Of a stretch of 5,861 bases of DNA, positions 1 to 5,597 are shown in pieces (the first letter of the stretch is position 1; each line of letters opens with the position of its first letter). The position numbers and the translations under genes are program-made. This stretch comes from an uncultured Bacteroidota bacterium (GTDB taxonomy: Bacteria; Bacteroidota; Bacteroidia; Chitinophagales; Chitinophagaceae): contig CAMLGP010000217.1 in the NCBI GenBank assembly GCA_946479535.1, forward strand, positions 1 to 5,861. Reading direction: 5' to 3'. The notes below the pieces were generated by a model. It had not been told where the DNA came from, did not search any database, and saw only the letters and a list, made by a program, of their open reading frames with translations.

Positions 1-1499
1 ACAGTACCCTTTCCATAAGTTGAAGTACTTCCAATGATCACTCCGCGGCCATAATCCTGTATGGCTGCAGCGAATATTTCAGAGGCAGATGCACTGAATT
101 CATTCACCATAACAGCCAGCGGGCCGGAATAAAGTACAGAGCGATCTTTATCTTTCAATATACTCGGTTTGTTATCTCTGTCTTTAACCTGAACAATTGG
201 ACCATCCTCTATGAATAATCCCGCCATTTGAACTACATCGTATAAAGAACCACCGCCGTTATTGCGAAGATCAATAACAATTCCGTCTACTTTCTGCTCT
301 TTCAGTTTAATCACTTCTTTGGCTACATCAATATAACTTCTGTTGCCATTGGGATTCTCAAAGTCTGCATAAAATTCAGGCAGGAATATATAGCCGATCT
401 TTGAATTACCATTTTTTACAATTGCACTACGTGCAAAAGTTTCATCCTGCACAATTTCATCTCTGATCAGCGAAATGGTTTTTATAGATCCATCAGATTT
501 CTTAACGGTAAGCTTTACTTCAGTTCCTTTTTTACCGCGAATGATCTTCACGGCATCAGTTACACCAAAACCAGTAAGGTCAACGGCTTCTTCTTTCCCC
601 TGCCCCACTTTCTGTATCACATCACCAGGCTGTAATTCGCCAGATTTCCAGGCCGGGCTTCCGGTCAGGATGCTGCTTACTTTGATATTTCCATCATCAT
701 ATTGGAGAGAAGCGCCGATACCAAAGAAGCGGCCACTCATTTCTTCATCGAAATATCTTTTATCTACAGGTGGGAAGAATTCTGTGTGAGGATCCATGGT
801 GGTTGTAATTGCATTAACAAACACATTGAACTTGTCATCATCATTGAATTTAAAACGGAAACGCTCAAATAACCGGTCAGTAACTTTCTTAGTCTTTTCG
901 CGGGCTTCTTTTTCCAGTTCAGCATCACTCTTGGCTACAAAATCTGCTTTGCCTTTATTCTTTTCACGGGTGTCAAGAAGGTCTGCATAACGCTCCAGTA
1001 CCAGGTATTTTACTTTTTTCCTCCACCGCTCTTTCATTTCAGCTGAGTTAGCGGGGAAATCCAGTTTATCACCATCAAGCTGAACTTCTTCATCTATAGT
1101 AAAATCGAATGGTTTTGCAAGCAGCTCATTGCAAATGGCAGCAGCCTCTTCCATGCGGCTATTGAATAGCTTGCCAGAAGCAAGGAAGAATTCAGCTGGT
1201 GCACCCTTGATCTCATTATCGATGTTTTCCTCATATCTCTTCTTTAGCGAAGTCATATCGCTTTGAAGGAACATGTTCTTCTCGGGGTCCAGATCAGCAA
1301 TATATTTCTTAAAGATCTTTTTAGAGAAATCATCATTGATGTCTTGTGGACTGTAGTGAGCCTGGCTCAGCATTTGCCCAACGAGTTTCAGGATCTCTTC
1401 ATATTTGCCGGGAGGGGTTTTTGTGCCCGTGCCCATCGTTTGAAAGGCAAGGAACAAGCCCGCCATGATCATCATCAAAATAAAGGGAAGACGCTTCAT
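1..1499 (-). CDS. prc: Tail-specific (Prc/CtpA-like) S41 carboxy-terminal processing protease, C-terminus cut by window edge
   Basis: Periplasmic serine protease that, in this family, degrades or trims envelope proteins from their C-termini. 499 residues are visible. The N-terminus (MKRLPFILMMIMAGLFLAFQ) is a signal peptide. Residues about 35-235 match the helical N-terminal domain of tail-specific proteases and end in the family motif MDPHTEF (235-241). A PDZ domain spans about 250-335, with GRFFGIG near 257-262 and LQPGD at 289-293. The S41 core follows, with DLRNNGGG at 410-417. The catalytic serine is probably Ser471, in FSASASE, and the general base Lys497, in YGKGTV. The spacing is 26, one more than my recollection of E. 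coli Prc (Ser452/Lys477). E. coli Prc is about 680 residues, so roughly 200 C-terminal residues are missing off the left edge. Two in-frame ATGs lie upstream (first bases 1529 and 1553); 1499 is preferred because it gives a clean signal peptide. No Shine-Dalgarno sequence is visible. Transcribed divergently from tRNA-His. Family call is secure; the exact symbol (prc versus ctpA) is by similarity. Confidence 0.93.
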   Translation of the reverse strand, partial: MKRLPFILMMIMAGLFLAFQTMGTGTKTPPGKYEEILKLVGQMLSQAHYSPQDINDDFSKKIFKKYIADLDPEKNMFLQSDMTSLKKRYEENIDNEIKGAPAEFFLASGKLFNSRMEEAAAICNELLAKPFDFTIDEEVQLDGDKLDFPANSAEMKERWRKKVKYLVLERYADLLDTREKNKGKADFVAKSDAELEKEAREKTKKVTDRLFERFRFKFNDDDKFNVFVNAITTTMDPHTEFFPPVDKRYFDEEMSGRFFGIGASLQYDDGNIKVSSILTGSPAWKSGELQPGDVIQKVGQGKEEAVDLTGFGVTDAVKIIRGKKGTEVKLTVKKSDGSIKTISLIRDEIVQDETFARSAIVKNGNSKIGYIFLPEFYADFENPNGNRSYIDVAKEVIKLKEQKVDGIVIDLRNNGGGSLYDVVQMAGLFIEDGPIVQVKDRDNKPSILKDKDRSVLYSGPLAVMVNEFSASASEIFAAAIQDYGRGVIIGSTSTYGKGT

Positions 1500-1650
1500 A
1501 TTCAATATATATTTTACTGCATTGAGCATACGTAAAAATAACGCAAAAACCATGAATTTCTTGCCTTTAGCGGCTTTTAACAACTGTTTTTGATGAAAGG
1601 CAAGGCAGATCTTTCGGGGAACTTAACTGCCATATCTGTGCCCGGTTTTA

Positions 1651-1788
1651 GTGGGATTTTGAAATTTTGAAATTGGGAAATTTCATTCTGCTGTGCCTTA
1701 TACCCGAATGGCTACACTTTTTAGGAGGAAATAGGGATTTCTCCTTTTAAAAAAATTTCCCAATTTCCCAATTTCAAAATTTCCCAAT
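1651..1788. repeat. Octad inverted-repeat element, copy A
   Basis: The left arm is made of 8-bp units in exact register: TTGAAATT at 1659-1666 and 1667-1674, then GGGAAATT at 1675-1682, with a degenerate unit at 1651-1658. The right arm carries the reverse complement as four contiguous octads: AATTTCCC at 1754-1761 and 1762-1769, AATTTCAA at 1770-1777, and AATTTCCC at 1778-1785, followed by AAT. The arms can pair across a 71-bp interior. The same design recurs at 5384-5543 with a different interior. Whether this is a small non-autonomous mobile element, an extragenic palindrome family or a product of octad slippage cannot be told from two copies. Confidence 0.75.
1723..1748 (+). terminator. 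Terminator-like hairpin inside repeat copy A
   Basis: Stem 1723-1732 pairs with 1737-1745: AGGAG and AAAT pair with ATTT and CTCCT, with one bulged G at 1728 and the loop AGGG. A short T run (1746-1748) follows on the + strand. It resembles a weak intrinsic terminator, but no + strand gene lies upstream within the window, so its role is unclear. It may simply be part of the repeat element. Confidence 0.35.
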
Positions 1789-1802
1789 ATTCTCATTTCT
1801 TA

Positions 1803-1833
1803 ATTGCCAAAAGTCTCATTTTGACTATATTTG
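1803..1833 (+). promoter_or_regulatory. Bacteroidota-type promoter for tRNA-His
   Basis: ATTG at 1803-1806 and TATATTTG at 1826-1833 are separated by 19 bp. This fits the Bacteroidota -33 (TTTG) and -7 (TAnnTTTG) consensus and its usual spacing. Transcription would start near 1838-1840, about 40 nt before the mature tRNA 5' end. The promoter could also serve the downstream DUF445-like gene if transcription reads through the hairpin at 1964-2023. Confidence 0.7.
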
Positions 1834-1847
1834 CGCCCTATTTGCTC

Positions 1848-1873
1848 CCTGCAAATTTTCGCAGACTTGCAGG
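1848..1873 (+). other. Leader hairpin just upstream of tRNA-His
   Basis: CCTGCAA (1848-1854) and TTGCAGG (1867-1873) form a perfect 7-bp stem with a 12-nt loop. It lies in the predicted 5' leader and ends five bases before the tRNA. It could shape the precursor for RNase P processing, but a chance origin is possible. Confidence 0.4.
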
Positions 1874-1878
1874 CAAAC

Positions 1879-1953
1879 GGTGATCATAGCTCAGTTGGTT
1901 AGAGCATCAGATTGTGGTTCTGAGGGTCGTGGGTTCGAGCCCCATTGGTCACC
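1879..1953 (+). tRNA. tRNA-His (anticodon GTG)
   Basis: A complete cloverleaf can be folded. The acceptor stem is 1880-1886 with 1946-1952. The extra G-1 at 1879 pairs opposite C73 at 1953, the hallmark of bacterial tRNA-His. The D arm starts with GCTCAG at 1889. The anticodon stem TCAGA/TCTGA is fully paired around anticodon GTG at 1914-1916. The T stem GTGGG/CCCAT encloses the loop TTCGAGC (1934-1940). The three bases after C73 are CCC, so CCA is not encoded in register and must be added by nucleotidyltransferase. The gene has its own promoter at 1803-1833. Confidence 0.97.
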
Positions 1954-1963
1954 CCCAATTGTC

Positions 1964-2023
1964 CATAAGGTATATGAAGTTTCTACGGTAGCTGCTGGCA
2001 CTGCGGACTTTATATACCTTATG
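1964..2023 (+). repeat. Long inverted repeat (17-bp stem) between tRNA-His and the DUF445-like gene
   Basis: Bases 1964-1980 pair with 2007-2023 in all 17 positions, including one G-U wobble (G1976 with T2011), around a 26-nt loop. The outer 12 positions are perfect (CATAAGGTATAT against ATATACCTTATG). The sequence after the stem is T-rich (TTCTTTATT) but lacks a clean U-tract. The hairpin begins 11 bases after the tRNA. It could end or process the tRNA transcript, attenuate the next gene, or be a remnant of an inserted element. The arms are AT-rich with only three G/C pairs each in the outer part. Confidence 0.8.
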
Positions 2024-2051
2024 TTCTTTATTAACTATCCCGTTCTCTGTT

Positions 2052-2609
2052 ATGAACATGAATTACTGGCTGTTTATTCTCCCCTTTATTGCTGCCCTGA
2101 TCGGCTGGGGCATTGGCAAACTGGCAACCTGGTTCCTCGTATACAAGGTTTGGCCAAAACGTCAGCCTGTTATCGCTGAGGGGATCTCCAAATTTGTTGT
2201 ACAGGAATTTTCTTCGTTAAATCTTGAACAAAAAATTGCTGATCCTTCCAATCTTTCAAAGGCAAGACCTGTGATTGAATCGCATATTGATAATTTTCTC
2301 CGTGTGAAATTGAAAGATCAAATGCCAATGATCAGCATGTTCATTGGTGACAAAACAATTGATTCACTCAAAATAATCTTCCTGCAGGAATTGGAGAATC
2401 TTTTCCCCGAAGTAATGAAACAGTTTGCCGGCAATATGAAAACCGAACTGGGTATTGAACGATTAGTAAGGGATAAAATATCCGGTATCTCTTCCGAATA
2501 TGTAAATAAAATATTAAGTAAAGAACTTCGTTACATTCCCGCAATTTGTGCACTTACCGGTTTTACTACCGCACTTATTCAAATTGGCATTACAACTCTG
2601 TTTGCCTAG
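2052..2609 (+). CDS. Small membrane protein, DUF445-like
   Basis: 185-residue protein with one hydrophobic segment at each end: about 5-33 (with the motif IGWGIGKLATW) and about 161-183 (ending TGFTTALIQIG). The soluble middle (35-158) is predicted largely helical and amphipathic. An N-terminal IGW..(T/G)N.LA membrane segment followed by a basic W/F-P-K stretch (KVWPKRQP), and a C-terminal GA..GF..GLIQ-like segment, are what I recall of DUF445/YheB proteins. The match is by eye and the function of that family is unknown. The central part would be a coiled or helical domain held between two membrane anchors. ATG 2052 and ATG 2058 are both possible starts; neither has a Shine-Dalgarno sequence. 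It follows tRNA-His by about 100 bp and may share its promoter. Confidence 0.85.
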   Translation: MNMNYWLFILPFIAALIGWGIGKLATWFLVYKVWPKRQPVIAEGISKFVVQEFSSLNLEQKIADPSNLSKARPVIESHIDNFLRVKLKDQMPMISMFIGDKTIDSLKIIFLQELENLFPEVMKQFAGNMKTELGIERLVRDKISGISSEYVNKILSKELRYIPAICALTGFTTALIQIGITTLFA

Positions 2610-2612
2610 CCA

Positions 2613-2624
2613 TTTCTTAAGAAA
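2613..2624. other. Perfect 12-bp palindrome after the DUF445-like gene
   Basis: TTTCTTAAGAAA is its own reverse complement and sits three bases after the stop codon at 2607-2609. It is just upstream of the direct repeats at 2628-2657. It could be a protein-binding half of the barrel gene's control region. As a hairpin it would have no loop, so a terminator role is unlikely. Confidence 0.35.
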
Positions 2625-2627
2625 GTA

Positions 2628-2657
2628 ACCATTCGTCGGTACAGGCTTGCCATTCGT
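2628..2657 (+). promoter_or_regulatory. Paired direct repeats resembling a LytTR-regulator operator
   Basis: CCATTCGTC occurs at 2629-2637 and again at 2650-2658, exactly 21 bp (two helical turns) apart. Aligned to the published LytTR-box pattern [TA][AC][CA]GTTN[AG][TG], ACCATTCGT (2628-2636) matches 8 of 9 positions and GCCATTCGT (2649-2657) matches 7 of 9. The 12-bp spacer is the typical one. The site lies 62-92 bp upstream of the barrel-protein start, as expected for an activator. No convincing -33/-7 pair follows; the best -7 candidate is AAGTTTAG at 2679-2686. The regulator is not in this window. Confidence 0.5.
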
Positions 2658-2719
2658 CAAGTTGTTATTCACAATAGCAAGTTTAGGTCTGATAATACGT
2701 CAAATGAAAAAATCATTTC

Positions 2720-5374
2720 ATGCATAAATTTTTATCCTTCTTTACCCTTTTTTTTTCTGTTTTAGAGGTTTCGGCCCAGTTTCAGGGAGGTGGTGGAGGC
2801 AATCGCGGTAACGGGCAACCGATAACCGGTCGTTTGTATGGCAAGATCGTGGAAACTAAATCCGGAAAACCTGTTGAATATGCTTCCGTGCAGCTTATCC
2901 AGAATAAAATGGATATGGCAACAAAGCAAAGGAAAGATACTGTGGTGAATGGTATGCTTACCCAGGCTAATGGTGAATTCAGTCTGGAAGGAGTTCCTGT
3001 TTTCGGTCAACTGAAATTGAAAATAAGTGCAATTGGATTCAGGGAGTTCACAGAAAATGTCTCATTTAATTTGAGACCTCCCGGAGGCGGAGGTGCACCT
3101 GGGGCTAACCAGGATTTCAGTTCCATGTTAGGCGCACTGGATAAAGACCTTGGAAATATTAAGATCGAAATAGAAGAAAAAGTATTGGGTAATGTGGTAG
3201 TGGATGCAACAAGGCCAGGTCTTCAATTAGGCATTGATCGTAAAATTTTCAATGTAGATAAGAATATTGTTTCTGCCGGGGGCACTGCTATTGATATCAT
3301 GCGCAATGTGCCTTCTTTGAATGTTGACATTGATGGAAATGTAACAATGCGCAATAACACTCCTCAGTTATTTGTTGATGGACGTCCCAGCAATCTTACG
3401 CTGGAACAAATACCTGCAGACGCTATTCAGAGTGTGGAACTGATAACCAACCCATCTGCCAAATTTGATGCTTCTGGTGGAACGGCAGGGATTCTCAATA
3501 TAGTATTGAAAAAAGAAAAGAAAGTTGGATATAATGGAAGTATCCGGACCAATCTGGATTCACGTGGCCGGGTTGGATTTGGTGGAGATATCAATTTGCG
3601 TCAGAAAAAATTAAACGTCTTCGCCAATGCAATGAACAATCAGCGTAAATCGATCAGCAATGGTACTACCGACAGGCAGAATTTCTATACTACTCCTGAT
3701 GTTTATGTATCTCAAAAAGATCATTCCGTACAATTAGGCGGATTTGGTTTTGGCAGAGGCGGATTTGATTACTTTATTAATAACAGGAATACTCTTTCAC
3801 TCTCATTAAACTATGCCAGAGGGCAGTTTAAACCCAGTTCCTTAAGCGATATCCTTTTTGATTCATTATACTCCTCACCCACTGCTTCCTTCCAGCGCCG
3901 GATCACCAACACGGAAAGTAATTTCAGGAATCTGGGAAGTACGGTGAGTTTCAAACATAATTTCCCCAAAGCTGGAAAAGAACTGACAGCGGATATCACT
4001 TATAACCGCAGCAGGAATAATAATGAAAGCTTTATCACTACCGATTATCAGAATGTTCCACAATACCAGACGCTTTCAACCTTAGGCCAACAACAGATCA
4101 TTGAAGGAAGAAATCAAAACATCATCATTCAGTCTGATTATGCTAATCCCATCAATGATAAATCCAAAATTGAATTTGGAGTAAGGGCTCAGTTACGCAA
4201 AACAAATAGCGAGAGTGCTTTTTATATTGATTCATTCAATACAAAATCATATACCCTGCAGCCTCAATCCCAGGCCAATTACAAGAGTGACGATCAGGTA
4301 TATGCTGCTTATGCTAATTATTCAAGGCAGGGGAAAATATTTGGCTACCAATTGGGTTTAAGAGCTGAAAGCTCAGACTACCATGGTGAAAGCGGACAGA
4401 ATTTTGACATCCATTTCCCAATCAGTTTCTTCCCAAGTGTTTTCCTTTCTCAAAAACTGGGTGAAACACAAAGTCTTCAGTTAAATTATAGTCGCAGGAT
4501 CAACCGCCCAAATTTCTGGCAATTGACTCCTTTCACGGATTCCTCTGACCGGTTGAATCCAAGCAAAGGAAACCCCGGATTAAAACCTGAGTTCACAAAT
4601 TCATTTGAACTCTCTTATGAAAAAACATTCAGGAATAGAGGCAATTTCCTTGCATCACTTTATTATAAAAGAACTACAGACCTCATCACCCGTTTTCAGG
4701 AACCGGGAACCGATGCAGGGGGTCAACCTATTGTGCTGAGTACGTTTATCAATGCCAATTCCAGTTTTGTTACAGGATTGGAGTTGACCATGCGTAATAA
4801 TTTTACCAAATGGTGGGAATTCACTCCTAACTTCAATCTGTATACTTCGGATGTGAAGATTGATATTCCAGGGGAAGAAGATCAACCCAGACTGACGAGT
4901 TATTTTGTGAAGGTGAACAACACTTTCAAATTCCCCAGGAACATTTCATTCCAGTTATCAGGCGACTATCAATCCAAGACAGTTCTTCCTCCCGGTGGTA
5001 GTGGTGGTGGATTTGGAGGTGGCCGTGGCGGTGGTGGATTTGGCGGTGGATTTGGTGGTGGCCCCACTGCATCCCAGGGTTATATTCGGCCCAACTATGG
5101 TGTGGATATAGCGGTACGTTATGAGTTCCTCAAAAACAGAACAGCTTCTGTTTCGCTTAATATGAATGATATTTTCCGTACAAGACGCCAGGATATCCAT
5201 TCTGAATCCACGTTATTTACGCAGGATGTATTCCGCCGTCGTGACCCGCAGATACTTCGTCTGAATTTCAATTGGAGATTTGGAAAATTCGATGCTAATC
5301 TTTTCAAGCGTAAGAATATGAGAAGTGAAGGTCAGACTATCGATGCAGGACAAATGGGTGGTCAGGGACTGTAA
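2720..5374 (+). CDS. Outer-membrane beta-barrel protein, TonB-dependent-receptor-like (CarboxypepD_reg, plug, barrel)
   Basis: 884-residue outer-membrane protein. The signal peptide ends at VSA|Q (cleavage after residue 19). A glycine-rich linker (23-33) precedes a carboxypeptidase-regulatory-like beta-sandwich (about 37-118; GKIVETKSGKPVEYASV and the typical GEFSLEGV). A second glycine-rich linker (121-128) follows. The plug domain (about 157-265) shows DIMRNVPSLNVDIDGNV, QLFVDGRPS, IPADAIQSVELITNPSAKFDA and GILNIVLKK. The rest, from about 270 to 860, is a beta-barrel of alternating amphipathic strands, resembling the Bacteroidota outer-membrane beta-barrel family (Pfam OMP_b-brl_3 as I recall it). 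A glycine-rich insert lies at 759-781. The last strand (LRLNFNWRFGKFD) is followed by a hydrophilic tail of about 24 residues. Substrate unknown. ATG 2720 is the only choice, since TGA at 2705-2707 closes the frame upstream. The neighbourhood has no SusD, so it is not a SusCD pair here. An operator-like site lies upstream and a terminator downstream, so probably monocistronic. Confidence 0.93.
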   Translation: MHKFLSFFTLFFSVLEVSAQFQGGGGGNRGNGQPITGRLYGKIVETKSGKPVEYASVQLIQNKMDMATKQRKDTVVNGMLTQANGEFSLEGVPVFGQLKLKISAIGFREFTENVSFNLRPPGGGGAPGANQDFSSMLGALDKDLGNIKIEIEEKVLGNVVVDATRPGLQLGIDRKIFNVDKNIVSAGGTAIDIMRNVPSLNVDIDGNVTMRNNTPQLFVDGRPSNLTLEQIPADAIQSVELITNPSAKFDASGGTAGILNIVLKKEKKVGYNGSIRTNLDSRGRVGFGGDINLRQKKLNVFANAMNNQRKSISNGTTDRQNFYTTPDVYVSQKDHSVQLGGFGFGRGGFDYFINNRNTLSLSLNYARGQFKPSSLSDILFDSLYSSPTASFQRRITNTESNFRNLGSTVSFKHNFPKAGKELTADITYNRSRNNNESFITTDYQNVPQYQTLSTLGQQQIIEGRNQNIIIQSDYANPINDKSKIEFGVRAQLRKTNSESAFYIDSFNTKSYTLQPQSQANYKSDDQVYAAYANYSRQGKIFGYQLGLRAESSDYHGESGQNFDIHFPISFFPSVFLSQKLGETQSLQLNYSRRINRPNFWQLTPFTDSSDRLNPSKGNPGLKPEFTNSFELSYEKTFRNRGNFLASLYYKRTTDLITRFQEPGTDAGGQPIVLSTFINANSSFVTGLELTMRNNFTKWWEFTPNFNLYTSDVKIDIPGEEDQPRLTSYFVKVNNTFKFPRNISFQLSGDYQSKTVLPPGGSGGGFGGGRGGGGFGGGFGGGPTASQGYIRPNYGVDIAVRYEFLKNRTASVSLNMNDIFRTRRQDIHSESTLFTQDVFRRRDPQILRLNFNWRFGKFDANLFKRKNMRSEGQTIDAGQMGGQGL

Positions 5375-5429
5375 AGTAGCATTTCGAAATTTGGGAATTG
5401 GGAAATTTTAGAATCTTCCCATAAAAGAA

Positions 5430-5460
5430 AAGGCCCGTTGGTTTATGACTGACGGGCCTT
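5430..5460 (+). terminator. Intrinsic terminator of the barrel-protein gene
   Basis: AAGGCCCGT (5430-5438) and ACGGGCCTT (5452-5460) form a perfect 9-bp GC-rich stem with a 13-nt loop, beginning 55 bases after the stop codon. The + strand tail (ATAATTT) is only moderately T-rich. On the minus strand the stem is followed by TTCTTTTATG, so it could act in both directions. It would separate the barrel gene from the oxidoreductase gene. Confidence 0.8.
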
Positions 5461-5463
5461 ATA

Positions 5464-5497
5464 ATTTAGTAACCAGCCTTATTTAGTAACCAGCCTT
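5464..5497. repeat. Perfect 17-bp tandem duplication
   Basis: ATTTAGTAACCAGCCTT occurs at 5464-5480 and immediately again at 5481-5497 with no mismatch. It lies inside octad element copy B, directly after the terminator. The identity of the two units suggests recent origin by slippage or a duplication event. Confidence 0.9.
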
Positions 5498-5583
5498 TTA
5501 ATTCTTTCAATTTCGCAATTTCCCAATTCCAAAATTTCCCAATACCCCCCTGCTTCTTCCTATATCGGTTCCCTAAACTCCTG

Positions 5584-5591
5584 TATATTTG
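5584..5591 (+). promoter_or_regulatory. -7-like element (TATATTTG) before the oxidoreductase
   Basis: TATATTTG matches TAnnTTTG exactly and is the same octamer as in the tRNA-His promoter. No TTG is found at the usual distance upstream, so the -33 part is weak. It ends six bases before ATG 5598, so transcription would start at or next to the start codon. Confidence 0.4.
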
Positions 5592-5597
5592 GACCTT

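Larger units (their letters stand above)
1500..1878. other. Divergent intergenic region between the protease and tRNA-His
   Basis: This 379-bp stretch holds no credible gene. From left to right it contains the AT-rich 5' region of the protease (1500-1650), an octad inverted-repeat element (1651-1788) with an internal hairpin, the tRNA promoter (1803-1833) and a leader hairpin (1848-1873). I could not find a convincing promoter for the protease on the minus strand. The best partial match is TATTTTTA, read on the minus strand at 1540-1533, without a good partner at -33. Confidence 0.7.
5384..5543. repeat. Octad inverted-repeat element, copy B
   Basis: Left arm octads are TCGAAATT (5384-5391), TGGGAATT (5392-5399) and GGGAAATT (5400-5407). 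Right arm octads are AATTTCGC (5509-5516), AATTTCCC (5517-5524), AATTCCAA (5525-5532) and AATTTCCC (5533-5540), then AAT. The right arm has the same number, order and variant third unit as copy A at 1754-1785, so the two are related rather than chance AT-rich sequence. The interior (101 bp) is unlike that of copy A and holds the terminator and a tandem duplication. Confidence 0.75.
5375..5597. other. Intergenic region between barrel protein and oxidoreductase
   Basis: 223 bp without a credible gene. It contains octad element copy B (5384-5543), the terminator inside it (5430-5460), the 17-bp tandem duplication (5464-5497) and a -7-like element (5584-5591) just before the next start codon. Confidence 0.7.

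Noticed and set aside
475..990. Open frames on the + strand within the protease region
   Set aside because: Antisense shadows of the protease gene; the minus-strand frame has clear domains and motifs.
1263..1535. 90-codon + strand frame over the 5' end of the protease
   Set aside because: Antisense to the protease signal peptide and N-terminal domain; no supporting start or motif.
1500..1553. Longer protease start at ATG 1553 or 1529 (minus strand)
   Set aside because: In frame, but either would add residues before a good signal peptide that begins at 1499.
1441..1605. 12-bp exact repeat TGAAAGGCAAGG at 1441-1452 and 1594-1605
   Set aside because: Only two copies, one inside the coding region; flanks do not match, so chance is likely.
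1754..1785. CRISPR-like or telomere-like array
   Set aside because: The 8-bp units are contiguous, without spacers, and too few; no cas genes are present.
1879..1957. tRNA-His with encoded CCA
   Set aside because: The CCA-like bases at 1955-1957 are one base out of register from C73 at 1953.
1880..2179. Open frame across tRNA-His and the start of the DUF445-like gene
   Set aside because: It reads through the tRNA gene and overlaps a better-supported coding frame, with no protein-like pattern.
4958..5200. Thr/Ser-rich minus-strand frame
   Set aside because: An artefact of the antisense of the glycine-rich coding stretch of the barrel gene.
2720..5374. SusC of a SusCD glycan-uptake pair
   Set aside because: No SusD partner follows, and the barrel resembles the stand-alone outer-membrane beta-barrel family.
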